Origin: JAEUKA01 sp044228505
GTDB lineage: Bacteria; Myxococcota_A; Polyangia; Palsa-1104; JAEUJZ01
Direction of reading: 5' to 3'
NCBI GenBank assembly: GCA_044228505.1
Contig: JBGAUT010000021.1
Coordinates: 31,557 to 95,556 of the forward strand
DNA: 64,000 nt
Position numbers and translations under genes: made by a program. This document shows positions 42,361 to 51,077 of the stretch, piece by piece. The stretch's first letter is position 1. Each line of letters starts with the position of its first letter. The notes below the pieces were generated by a model. The model made no database searches. It saw only the letters and a program-made list of their open reading frames with translations, and had not been told where the DNA came from.

Positions 42361-44259
42361 ATGCTGCACTATCCGCATGAGTACGACGTGATTGTGGTGG
42401 GCGGAGGTCATGCGGGCTGCGAAGCGGCACTGGCCTCGGCCAGGCTGGGGATGCGCACGCTGCTGCTCAGCGGCAACCTCGACACCATCGGTCATATGTC
42501 GTGTAACCCTGCGGTGGGCGGCGTCGGCAAAGGCCACTTGGTCAAGGAAATCGAAGCGCTCGGGGGCGTAATGGGCCGAGCGGCCGATGCGACCGGCATT
42601 CAGTTTCGACGACTCAACCTGAGCAAAGGGGCTGCGGTCCGATCGACAAGAGTGCAGAGCGACAAGGTTCGCTATCGATCGCTGGTGCGCTCTTTCGTCG
42701 AAAAACAGCCGGGCCTGGAAGTGCAGCAGGGCGACGGCCAGAAGCTGCTCTACGAGCGCTGCGATGGGCCGGGCGAGGTGCGATTCCGCATGGTCGGGGT
42801 GCTGACCTCGATGGGGATTGCGTATCGCGGCCGGGCGGTGATCCTGACCACCGGCACGTTCCTACAGGGACGACTCCACGTTGGTGAGCAGCAAATGGAT
42901 GGCGGACGGATGGGCGAACCTCCGGCGCGTGGCATCTCGCAGAGCCTTCATGAGCTGGGCTTTCGGATTGGTCGACTAAAGACCGGCACGCCCTGTCGCC
43001 TCGATGGCAGAACCATCGATTGGGCCAGCTTGGAACGACAACCTGGTGATGAACCGCTGCCCCGCTTCTGCGAAGACGGACCCGAGCCGCCGCTGCCGCA
43101 ACTGCCGTGTTTCATCACCCACACCACGATGCAGACGCATGAGCTGATCCTCAACAACCTGCATCGCTCGCCCCTGTTTGCGGGCCGGATCACCGGTGTC
43201 GGGCCGCGCTACTGCCCCTCGATCGAAGACAAAGTGGTGCGCTTTGCCGACAAGACGCGCCACCAGATCTTCCTGGAGCCGGAAGGGCTGGACACCTGCG
43301 AGATCTATCCCAACGGAATCTCGACGTCTCTGCCCGCTGACATCCAGCTCCAGGTGATCGCCAGCATTCCAGGGCTGCACAGCGCCCGCATCCTGCGTTT
43401 TGGCTACGCGGTCGAGTACGACTTTGCCGATCCCACGCAGCTTTCGGCGACGCTCGAAGCCAAACAGGTCGCGGGGCTGTATTTGGCCGGACAGATCAAC
43501 GGAACCTCGGGGTACGAAGAGGCGGCGGCCCAAGGGCTGTGGGCGGGTGCCAATGCCGCTCTGGCGCTACGTGGCGATGGCGAGTCGCTGCAACTGGGAC
43601 GCGATCAAGCCTATCTAGGGGTGCTGGTCGACGACCTGACTACTCGTGGGGTCGATGAGCCGTACCGGATGATGACAGCGCGAGCGGAATATCGACTGCT
43701 GCTGCGGGAGGACAATGCCGATGAACGGCTCCTGCCGCTCGGGCGGAAGCTGGGACTCGTCGATGATGAGCGCTGGCAAGCCTTTGCAGCTCGTCGCGAG
43801 CTGGTCGAGCGCGAGCTTGCGATGCTGCGACAAAAGACGGTCTATCCCGACACGGCCACCAACGAACGACTGGTAGCACTTGGCACCTCGCCGCTGGGCA
43901 GACCGAGCAAGCTGGCCGAAGTGCTGCGGCGGCCCGAGGTAAGCTACGCGGGGCTGGCTGCGGTGTTTGGGCTCGATCTCCTGCCAGCGCTACTCGGTGA
44001 GCGGGTCGAGACCACCATCAAATACGAAGGGTATTTGGACCGGCAGGAAGAAGAGGCGCGGCGCTTTCGCTCGATGGAAGAAACGCCGCTGCCCCCGGAG
44101 CTGGACTATCAGCAAATTCCGGGGCTATCTCGCGAGATCACCGAAAAGCTCAGCAAAGCGCGCCCGCACTCGCTCGGACAGGCGAGCCGGATTCCGGGGG
44201 TCACGCCCGCTGCGGTCTCGATTCTGATGGTCATGGCGCGGACGCAGCGAGCTTCGTAA
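42361..44259 (+). CDS. mnmG: tRNA uridine-5-carboxymethylaminomethyl(34) synthesis enzyme MnmG
   Basis: MnmG (GidA), with MnmE, modifies the wobble uridine of several tRNAs. The 632-residue protein has the FAD motif VVGGGHAGCEAALA near residue 12 and HMSCNPAVGGVGKGHLVKEIEALGG. The GidA domain signature TGTPCRLDGR is present, and both cysteine-containing active-site loops (CNP and KTGTPCR) are intact. The C-terminal helical domain that binds tRNA and MnmE (about 565-625, with IPGLSREITEKL) is present. mnmE and rsmG, its common neighbours, are not adjacent. Its 3' end overlaps the convergent C45 gene by 29 bases. Confidence 0.97.
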   Translation: MLHYPHEYDVIVVGGGHAGCEAALASARLGMRTLLLSGNLDTIGHMSCNPAVGGVGKGHLVKEIEALGGVMGRAADATGIQFRRLNLSKGAAVRSTRVQSDKVRYRSLVRSFVEKQPGLEVQQGDGQKLLYERCDGPGEVRFRMVGVLTSMGIAYRGRAVILTTGTFLQGRLHVGEQQMDGGRMGEPPARGISQSLHELGFRIGRLKTGTPCRLDGRTIDWASLERQPGDEPLPRFCEDGPEPPLPQLPCFITHTTMQTHELILNNLHRSPLFAGRITGVGPRYCPSIEDKVVRFADKTRHQIFLEPEGLDTCEIYPNGISTSLPADIQLQVIASIPGLHSARILRFGYAVEYDFADPTQLSATLEAKQVAGLYLAGQINGTSGYEEAAAQGLWAGANAALALRGDGESLQLGRDQAYLGVLVDDLTTRGVDEPYRMMTARAEYRLLLREDNADERLLPLGRKLGLVDDERWQAFAARRELVERELAMLRQKTVYPDTATNERLVALGTSPLGRPSKLAEVLRRPEVSYAGLAAVFGLDLLPALLGERVETTIKYEGYLDRQEEEARRFRSMEETPLPPELDYQQIPGLSREITEKLSKARPHSLGQASRIPGVTPAAVSILMVMARTQRAS

Positions 44260-45937
44260 GCCGCGACTCGGCGTGCTCGACATCGGCCCGATGCGGCGGG
44301 GAGAGCGTCAAGAAGGTGGTGTAATGCTGCCGCGCCAGTCGCCGGTCTTCCTCGCCGGTTCCGTTTTTGGGGGCCCGCTCAAAGAACAGATCCGCCAGCA
44401 CCAACCTAGCGTCGGCAGAAAGCGGCAAAAGCCCCACCGCCCGATGTGCTTCCTCGATCGCCAAGTCGAGCTGCCCGCGCTTGCGAGCCACCTCTGCGGC
44501 ATGGAGCGACTGACCCATCATTCGGAAGTTGCGATACTCAACAGTGTGCAAGGTTGGATCTTCGGGTAACGACGCTGGCTCGGCACGGCTGCGATCGCCC
44601 AGCTCCCGCCGCAGGTCAAAGCCGATGTACTCACCGAGCGCGTGCGGGCCTTTGGCGACCCAGATCACCCGCTCGGTCACATCGACCACCACCGAGTGCG
44701 TCGCAATGATCGCGTCGAGCGCATTGCGGTTACCGAGCCCCAGCTCTTTGTCACCGACTCCGCGCTTGTCACGCAGGATCTGCTGAACGCCACTGGCATC
44801 GAGGCTACCGCGAAAGCGCTGAAGCAGCTCATCGGCCCGGGCCTGCCGAGCCCCCGACGTCAAGTGGGTACGCAGTCGCTCGTTGGCCTTGTCTCCAGCA
44901 AACGGTGCGGTACGGGCGTGGTTGGCCACCGCGATGACGTCTTTGCTCCGCAGCACTTCAAAACGCGTTGGTGAGCGCTCGATCACCGCCGCTTCGCCAC
45001 TGTGTCCATCAGCAAACAAATACAGATCCGGCACAAGCACCGGATGCTCCTTGGCCACCGCAATCGCTTCATCCAGTGAGTGAGCGCGCTCTAAGACATC
45101 TCGCAGCAGAAGCTCCACCGGCAGGCCGTGGTCGCTCTTGTCATCGGTGCGAAGCGCATTGACCGATACGTAGACGCCCGCTTCGTTGATTCCGGTCACC
45201 ACTCCGGCCATTCCCGTCCACGCCACCGAGGCGAAGGCCAGCTTTCCCTGCGGACGAAAAAACAGGATCGCTTTGTCGGAATCGAACATCGGCGGTCCCT
45301 CGAAGTCGAAGTTACGGCCGACGTACAAATGTCCGTCCGGTGTGGCCGCCCCCGATGCAGCCAGTGCGGTGCAGCCGAGCAGCGGTGAGTGCTCGATGGT
45401 CTGGGTGATGTCGTGGAGCGCGTGGTAGAACACGATCCGCTGAAACGGTGGCAGAAAGTCACCTTGTCCATCGGGCTGTCCGTCCGCCAGTCCCGCCATC
45501 TCGAAACGGAGCGGCACCGGGACCGCGTCGAGCAGATTCCGCTGCTTGTACAGGACGCCGGTCTTGATAAATCCAAGCGCGATCGACGATGGAACGTAGC
45601 GACGCATCTCGCCAAACAGGTAGTCCTCGATTTGGACAAGGTAGGGCGTGCCGAGTCGACCGTGGCTGTAACCCAGTGAAAACGGATCGCCGGAAAGATG
45701 CAGCTCCAAGATTCCGCGTTCGCGGCTCATCCAGCTTTCGCCGACGAAAATCCGACCGTCCCGGGCCTCCGCATGGGGACGCGGAAGACCCTGCCCGGCC
45801 CCACTCGGCGGCCTGGCCACGGTCAAAACGAAAAAGAGCTGTTGAAGGACGATAAGCCCCACCACAAGCCCAAGTACCCCCCAAAGCCAGCGACGGCGTA
45901 CTGAGCGACGACGTGCCTCCACCGGATGCGATTCCAT
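44231..45937 (-). CDS. Membrane-anchored C45-family acyltransferase/amidase
   Basis: A 568-residue N-terminal-nucleophile hydrolase fold related to acyl-CoA:6-aminopenicillanic-acid acyltransferase (family C45). A positively charged N-terminus and one membrane segment (about 17-40) suggest type II anchoring. The nucleophile is probably Cys189 in LLGCTALAASG, where G-C is the autoprocessing site of the family. Further signatures are YVGRNFDFEG and AWTGMAGVVTGINEAGV. The C-terminal 90 residues (VARKRGQLDLAIEEAHRAVG) look TPR-like and are an addition to the core. The acyl donor and acceptor are unknown; phospholipid or amide hydrolysis is possible. It converges on mnmG and overlaps it. Confidence 0.78.
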   Translation of the reverse strand: MESHPVEARRRSVRRRWLWGVLGLVVGLIVLQQLFFVLTVARPPSGAGQGLPRPHAEARDGRIFVGESWMSRERGILELHLSGDPFSLGYSHGRLGTPYLVQIEDYLFGEMRRYVPSSIALGFIKTGVLYKQRNLLDAVPVPLRFEMAGLADGQPDGQGDFLPPFQRIVFYHALHDITQTIEHSPLLGCTALAASGAATPDGHLYVGRNFDFEGPPMFDSDKAILFFRPQGKLAFASVAWTGMAGVVTGINEAGVYVSVNALRTDDKSDHGLPVELLLRDVLERAHSLDEAIAVAKEHPVLVPDLYLFADGHSGEAAVIERSPTRFEVLRSKDVIAVANHARTAPFAGDKANERLRTHLTSGARQARADELLQRFRGSLDASGVQQILRDKRGVGDKELGLGNRNALDAIIATHSVVVDVTERVIWVAKGPHALGEYIGFDLRRELGDRSRAEPASLPEDPTLHTVEYRNFRMMGQSLHAAEVARKRGQLDLAIEEAHRAVGLLPLSADARLVLADLFFERAPKNGTGEEDRRLARQHYTTFLTLSPPHRADVEHAESRLTKLAASAP

Positions 45938-46055
45938 TAGCCGACCTATCTAGCACAGCCCCGCGCTAGCGGCATGAGGGTTCACAGACCAGCGGACCAC
46001 ACAAGTGTCTGGATGTGGGTTGACACAGGGTGTCCGGTCTGCTGACAGTAGCGTC

Positions 46056-48335
46056 GTGAAAGAGCCTGACGTACTCCAGCAAGAGTCACCCATCGGCAAG
46101 AGCCCGCCTCGCAAAGAGGGCGTCGCCAAGGTCACCGGCAAAGCCGTCTATGTCGACGATCTCCCGGTTGCGGGCGCAATCTACGGGGCCACCGTTCGCA
46201 GCAAGGTCGCCCGCGGCCACCTGCGCGGCATCACCTACCATCCCGGCGTCCCGTGGGAAGACTTCCACATCGTCACCGCCGCCGATATTCCCGGTGAAAA
46301 TACGATCGCGCTGATCGAAAAGGATCAGCAGTGTCTCGTTGACACGACGGTGAATCATCCCGAGGAAGCGGTGGTGCTGATTGCCCACCCCGATCGCGAG
46401 CTGGTCGAGCGGGCGCGTCGTCTCGTCGAGCTTCACATCGAGCCGCTGCCGATGGTGTTTGACCTCGATGAGTCGCTAGAGGGCGACGTCCGGGTCTGGG
46501 GCGAAGACAACCTGCTCAAGCAGTTCTCGATCGACAAAGGGGACATCGCCAGCGCACTCGCCAGTGCCCCCATCATCATCGAGGGTGAGTACGCAACCGG
46601 TGCCCAAGAGCAGCTCTACATCGAGCCGCAAGGCATGGTCGCCCTCGCCTCTCCGAAACATGGCATCACCGTGTGGGGCTCGCTCCAGTGTCCGTACTAC
46701 GTTCACAAGGCGCTCGCGACGCTGTTTGGGCTGCCCAAAGAGCGGGTGCGGATCATCCAGTGCGAGACGGGCGGTGGCTTCGGCGGCAAAGAAGAATATC
46801 CGTCGATGATCGCGGCGCATGCGGCGCTCTTGGCCTGGAAAGCACGGCGTCCGGTCAAGCTCATCTACGACCGTCACGAGGACATGCTGGCGACCACCAA
46901 GCGCCATCCCTCGCGGACGCGGATTCGCTCCGGTCATGATGAAACCGGCAAGCTGCTGGCGCTCGATGTCGACTTTCGGCTCGATGGCGGCGCGTACATG
47001 ACGCTGTCTCCCGTGGTGCTGTCCCGCGGCGGACTGCATGCCTCGGGTCCGTACTCCTGCGACCACATTCGGATTCGGGCACGAGCGGCTGCCACGAACC
47101 ATCCTCCGCACGGTGCTTTCCGAGGGTTCGGGGCCCCGCAGAGCGTATTTGCCATCGAGCGACACATGGACAAAGTCGCGGCGCAGCTTGGTATCGACGG
47201 AGCAGAGCTACGCCGACGTAACTTCCTTGTGCAGGGTCAGACGATGGCGACCGGGCAGGTGGTTCGCGACAACATCGATTTGCCGCAGCTTCTCGACCGA
47301 GCGGTGGCGATGTCGGGATATGCCCAAAAGCGCGCCGAGTTTTCCCGGCTCAATGCCGAGGCAGAGTCGCGAGGAGAGCCCATCCGTCGGGGCATTGGTC
47401 TGGCGAGCTTTATGCACGGGGCTGGCTTTACCGGTTCGGGCGAACGCTATTTGGCGTCGGTGGTGGCCGTGGATGCAACCCCGGCAGGCATCGTCCGCAT
47501 TCGTGCGTCATCGACGGAAATTGGCCAAGGCAAAGACACCGTCTTTACCCAAATTGCCCAAGACGCGCTCGGCCTGCCGAGCAGCATGATCGAAATCATC
47601 CGGCCCGATACCGCCGAGGTGCCCGATAGCGGTCCAACGGTGGCCTCGCGCACGGTCATGATCGTCGGAAAGCTCGTTCACAACGCCTGTCTCGAACTGC
47701 GCCGCAAGCTCAGCGAAGGCGGACTGCTCGGCGAGTCGTACACAGCGGAAGAGTTTGCGGCCGCGTGCGGGATTTTCCATCAACTCGGCGGGCCCCTGCG
47801 TGTCGAGAGCCAGTATCAGCAGCCCGCTGGCATCGAGTGGGATGACAAAAAGTACCGGGGCGATGCCTACGCCACCTATGCGTGGGCGGTCTACATCGCG
47901 GAAGTGACGGTCGATCTGACGACCTACGAGACGCGGGTCGATCGCTTTTACGCACTTCAAGATGCGGGCCGCATCATTCACCCGGTGCTCGCAGCCGGCC
48001 AGATTGAGGGCGGGGTCGCACAAGGCGTGGGGATGGCACTGTACGAAAAGGTGGTGTGGAAAGACGGGCGGATGCAAAACGCGCAGATGACCAACTACAT
48101 CATGCCGACCTCGCTCGATGTGCCGGACATCTTCGTGGAATTTGACGACCGAGCAACCCGCCTTGGTGCCAATCAGCCACACGGCCCACGCGGGGCCAAA
48201 GGCATTGGTGAGCTGCCACTCGATGGCTCGGCCCCGGCGGTGGCATCGGCCGTTCACCACGCGACGGGCGCGCCGATCTATGCAGTGCCGATGACCCCTG
48301 AAGACCTGATGCTAGCGATGGAGACCGTGCGATGA
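46056..48335 (+). CDS. Xanthine dehydrogenase family, molybdopterin-binding large subunit
   Basis: A 759-residue molybdenum hydroxylase subunit. The Mo-pyranopterin region includes GGGFGGKEEYPSM, AFRGFGAPQ and QGKDTVFTQIAQDAL. The catalytic Glu is in GAKGIGELPLDG near the C-terminus. The substrate is probably a purine or another N-heterocycle or aldehyde; residues that separate these are not decisive here. The start is uncertain: GTG at 46056 fits the family N-terminus (PIGKSPPRKEGVAKVTG), while an upstream GTG at 46005 would extend it. A perfect TTGACA at 46020-46025 lacks a matching -10. The 2Fe-2S and FAD subunit genes follow with four-base overlaps. Confidence 0.9.
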   Translation: MKEPDVLQQESPIGKSPPRKEGVAKVTGKAVYVDDLPVAGAIYGATVRSKVARGHLRGITYHPGVPWEDFHIVTAADIPGENTIALIEKDQQCLVDTTVNHPEEAVVLIAHPDRELVERARRLVELHIEPLPMVFDLDESLEGDVRVWGEDNLLKQFSIDKGDIASALASAPIIIEGEYATGAQEQLYIEPQGMVALASPKHGITVWGSLQCPYYVHKALATLFGLPKERVRIIQCETGGGFGGKEEYPSMIAAHAALLAWKARRPVKLIYDRHEDMLATTKRHPSRTRIRSGHDETGKLLALDVDFRLDGGAYMTLSPVVLSRGGLHASGPYSCDHIRIRARAAATNHPPHGAFRGFGAPQSVFAIERHMDKVAAQLGIDGAELRRRNFLVQGQTMATGQVVRDNIDLPQLLDRAVAMSGYAQKRAEFSRLNAEAESRGEPIRRGIGLASFMHGAGFTGSGERYLASVVAVDATPAGIVRIRASSTEIGQGKDTVFTQIAQDALGLPSSMIEIIRPDTAEVPDSGPTVASRTVMIVGKLVHNACLELRRKLSEGGLLGESYTAEEFAAACGIFHQLGGPLRVESQYQQPAGIEWDDKKYRGDAYATYAWAVYIAEVTVDLTTYETRVDRFYALQDAGRIIHPVLAAGQIEGGVAQGVGMALYEKVVWKDGRMQNAQMTNYIMPTSLDVPDIFVEFDDRATRLGANQPHGPRGAKGIGELPLDGSAPAVASAVHHATGAPIYAVPMTPEDLMLAMETVR

Positions 48336-48811
48336 AGCTCACCCTAACCGTCAATGGCACCGAGAGAACCTGCGACGTCCATCCGCTGGCGCGACTCCTC
48401 GATGTGCTCCGTCGCGATTTGCAGCTCCCTGGCACCAAGGAAGGCTGTGGGGAAGGTGAGTGCGGCGCATGCAGCGTCTTTGTCGACGGCAAACTCGTCA
48501 ATAGCTGCCTGGTCCCGGCGCTGCAAGTGGCCGGTCGCGACGTACAGACCATCGAAGGCGTCGCCCCTTCCGCCGAGCTGCTCGATCGCGTGCAAGAGGC
48601 GTTTTTGAAGCACGGCGGCGCGCAGTGCGGAATCTGTACCCCTGGGATGATCCATGCAGCAAAGGCCCAGCTCGCTGAGCACCCCCAACCGACCATGGCC
48701 GAGGTAAGCGAACGACTGGCGGGCAACCTTTGTCGCTGCACCGGCTATACCAAGATCTTCGACTCGGTCCTGGCGGCCGTGGCCAAGACCGAGACGGAGG
48801 GCCAGCCATGA
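48332..48811 (+). CDS. Xanthine dehydrogenase family, 2Fe-2S small subunit
   Basis: A 159-residue iron-sulphur subunit with two [2Fe-2S] sites. The ferredoxin-like cluster is bound by Cys39, Cys44, Cys47 and Cys59 (GCGEGECGACSV). The helical-domain cluster is bound by Cys99, Cys102, Cys134 and Cys136 (QCGICTPGM and NLCRCTGY). It passes electrons from the molybdenum centre to FAD. It overlaps the large subunit gene by four bases and the FAD subunit gene by four, so the three form one operon in the order Mo, Fe-S, FAD. Confidence 0.96.
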   Translation: MKLTLTVNGTERTCDVHPLARLLDVLRRDLQLPGTKEGCGEGECGACSVFVDGKLVNSCLVPALQVAGRDVQTIEGVAPSAELLDRVQEAFLKHGGAQCGICTPGMIHAAKAQLAEHPQPTMAEVSERLAGNLCRCTGYTKIFDSVLAAVAKTETEGQP

Positions 48812-49710
48812 GCCACAAGCTATCCGAGTTTGTGGCGCGATCGGCGACCACCCTCGCGGAAACGTTGAGCCTACTGGCCGAGCCTGCCGACGCTGATCGC
48901 GGGCCGTGGCGACCTCTGGCGGGAGGTACCGATCTGATGGTGACGCTGGCCGCTGGAACGCTGCCGATCGGTCGCTATGTCGATATTTGGCCGCTCGATG
49001 AGCTACGCGGCATCACGGTCACGGAACACACGGTCGAAATTGGCGCACTGACCACCTATACCGAGATCCGCCTGCATCCGCTGCTCGCCAAGGAGTTTCC
49101 ACTGCTCGGGCTGGCTGCGAAGGAAACCGGCGCAATTGCGATTCAGAACCGTGGCACGATCGGCGGCAACATTGCCAACGCGTCTCCGGCCGCAGACACA
49201 CCGCCCGCGCTGCTCGCCTATGATGCCGAGCTGGAACTGCTGTCGAGATCCGGCCCACGCACGGTGCCGTACTCGCGCTTCCACAGCGGCTACAAGCAGA
49301 TGGATCGGCGACCCGACGAGCTGATCACCAAGGTGCGGCTGAGACGGACTCCGAGCGATGCTCCGGGACACACCGTTCACTACTACCGCAAGGTCGGCAC
49401 GCGAGCGGCACAGGCCATTTCGAAGGTGTGCTTTGCGGCGTTTGCCCGGGTCGAAGGTCACAGGCTGCTCAACGTCCGGCTGGGGCTGGGCAGCGTGGCC
49501 CCGATTCCCCTGCGCTGCACCCGTACCGAGTCGGTCTTGCTATCCGGTCCGCTCGATGAGCCGCTCATCCGGCGCGCTGAAGCAACCCTCGCCTACGAGA
49601 TCAGCCCCATTGACGACGTGCGCTCCACCTCACCCTATCGCCGTCGCGTCACCTTGAACCTACTGCGTGAAATGCTCTCCCGCTGCCAGGTTCCCCAGGA
49701 CTCGACCTAG
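48808..49710 (+). CDS. Xanthine dehydrogenase family, FAD-binding subunit
   Basis: A 300-residue FAD-binding subunit of the CoxM/XdhB type. The FAD-contacting motifs are LAGGTDLMV (about 38-46) and TIGGNIANASPAADT near residue 120, with a C-terminal CO-dehydrogenase-flavoprotein domain (about 190-295). The start overlaps the preceding stop (ATGA); the longer frame from 48730 is inside the small subunit gene and is rejected. The stop overlaps the convergent GpsA-like gene by four bases. No chaperone gene (xdhC) follows in this window. Confidence 0.93.
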   Translation: MSHKLSEFVARSATTLAETLSLLAEPADADRGPWRPLAGGTDLMVTLAAGTLPIGRYVDIWPLDELRGITVTEHTVEIGALTTYTEIRLHPLLAKEFPLLGLAAKETGAIAIQNRGTIGGNIANASPAADTPPALLAYDAELELLSRSGPRTVPYSRFHSGYKQMDRRPDELITKVRLRRTPSDAPGHTVHYYRKVGTRAAQAISKVCFAAFARVEGHRLLNVRLGLGSVAPIPLRCTRTESVLLSGPLDEPLIRRAEATLAYEISPIDDVRSTSPYRRRVTLNLLREMLSRCQVPQDST

Positions 49711-50816
49711 AGCAAAAACAAATCCTTCTCGAGCAAATCGGTAATACAAGCGCGCAGATCGTGTCGTCCACCGACCCAGCGATAGAGCGCGCTGACAATC
49801 GGCAGCGTCAATCGCATCCGCTGCGCGTGCATTTGGCCTTCGCGGATCATGTTGAGCGCATCACAGGCGCGGTCGATCTGCCTCGCCGCATCCCCAAGTG
49901 AAGCACCGCGTCCAATCAGCTTGCCGAGCTGAAAGTCCGGTGCGCCCCGACGCTCGGTGGCCACCACCAACTCGCCCAGGCCCGCCGGTCCAAAGAAGGT
50001 CCGCTCCTGCCCTCCGAGCGCGACCGCCAGCCGCGACATCTCGGCAGTGCCTCGAGCAATCAGCAGGGCTCGCACCGCTGGGCCCAGTTCCATGGCATCA
50101 GCGACCCCAATCGCAAACCCGAAGACCCCGACCAGCGCCCGCGCCACTTCTACACCGATCAAATCGGACGAGCCAAAGACGCGGACATGCTGCCCGTGGA
50201 ACCCTTGGTGGAGCATCGGGGCCACTTCAGGACTCAGGCTGCCGCAGACAAACGACACCGGAATGTCTTCTTCCAGATCCTCAGCCAGCGCCGGGCCGGC
50301 CAGCGCACCAATGTGGGTAATCGGAGTCTCGCGTCGGATCAGCTCCGAGACGGGCAGCATCGTCTGACGGCCCGCTCCCTCAATCGGCGCAAAGCTGCCA
50401 ATCGCGTGAACCATTGCCTGCTCGGGCCGCAGCACACCCGCAATCGAACGGAGCAGCGGCTTCACCTTCGACGCCGGCACCGCCAGCACGATCAAATCAG
50501 CATCGCGCAGTTCCTCGATGTCGATCGATTCGGCATAGACCTCGCCTGCCGCAAACAGCAGCGCATCGGCGGTCATCTGCAGCGTCTCGTCCCCGCCGCC
50601 GCCACCGCCAGACTTCTTGGGTGTGAGCGTCGGAATCCGCATGGCCAGCTCCGACGGCTCGGCAAACGTCGACAAACGCGGCAGATCGGGGGGCGGTTGA
50701 TAGAGCATGGCGCGACGGAGTCGGCCCTTCCACTCGCGCTGGTTGTGCTTGAGCCGCACCGACATAGCGCGTGCCCACCGACCGTTGCCGATCACCGCGA
50801 TCGAGACCGCTTTCAT
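49707..50816 (-). CDS. GpsA-like protein lacking catalytic lysines
   Basis: A 369-residue homologue of NAD(P)H-dependent glycerol-3-phosphate dehydrogenase. The Rossmann motif GNGRWA is near residue 10, and the C-terminal helical domain (AGLGEL, RGTAEMSRLA) aligns. The active site is altered relative to E. coli GpsA as I recall it. The lysine of ATKGLE is Gly140, the lysine of AVKN is Val229 (RALVGVF), the Asp of GLGDL is Glu282, and the Arg/Asn phosphate-binding RN pair is absent. A glycine-rich insert (SGGGGGG, about 69-75) lies after the first strand. It may be a pseudoenzyme or bind another substrate. A perfect TATAAT lies 49 bases before the start. Confidence 0.75.
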   Translation of the reverse strand: MKAVSIAVIGNGRWARAMSVRLKHNQREWKGRLRRAMLYQPPPDLPRLSTFAEPSELAMRIPTLTPKKSGGGGGGDETLQMTADALLFAAGEVYAESIDIEELRDADLIVLAVPASKVKPLLRSIAGVLRPEQAMVHAIGSFAPIEGAGRQTMLPVSELIRRETPITHIGALAGPALAEDLEEDIPVSFVCGSLSPEVAPMLHQGFHGQHVRVFGSSDLIGVEVARALVGVFGFAIGVADAMELGPAVRALLIARGTAEMSRLAVALGGQERTFFGPAGLGELVVATERRGAPDFQLGKLIGRGASLGDAARQIDRACDALNMIREGQMHAQRMRLTLPIVSALYRWVGGRHDLRACITDLLEKDLFLL

Positions 50817-50864
50817 CCCACTTGCCCCCTAGAAGTCGACGAGAACCGCCGACCGTCCGTCCTC

Positions 50865-50870
50865 ATTATA
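50865..50870 (-). promoter_or_regulatory. Candidate -10 of the GpsA-like gene
   Basis: TATAAT, a perfect -10 consensus, reads on the minus strand at 50870-50865. No good -35 stands at 16-18 bases. The rest of the 261-base gap to the GH13 gene (50817-51077) shows no RNA gene; only a ribosome binding site (GGAG, 51067-51070) is clear. Confidence 0.4.
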
Positions 50871-51077
50871 AGAAATGCCGGTGCCGGTTCCCACTACTTG
50901 GTCAAACGCAAAGGTTGTCGTCGGAAGCCGCGTCTACCGCCTGGCCTGCGAGCACACCGGAGCAGCCCGCAAAGAAGCTTGCGCGAATACCCGGCATCGC
51001 AAGAAGATGCGCGGCTAGCTGCTCGATGCGCTGTCGTCGCAGCCGCTCACATTCCTCTTTTTCGACGGAGAACTGCC

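Noticed and set aside
46020..46025. Perfect -35 consensus TTGACA upstream of the xanthine-dehydrogenase-family operon as a promoter
   Set aside because: No acceptable -10 stands at 16-18 bases, and its position depends on the uncertain start codon. It is noted only as weak support.
50187..51077. Open frame continuing upstream of the GH13 start
   Set aside because: It overlaps the GpsA-like gene on the other strand, shows no homology, and the signal peptide begins at 51078 with a ribosome binding site.
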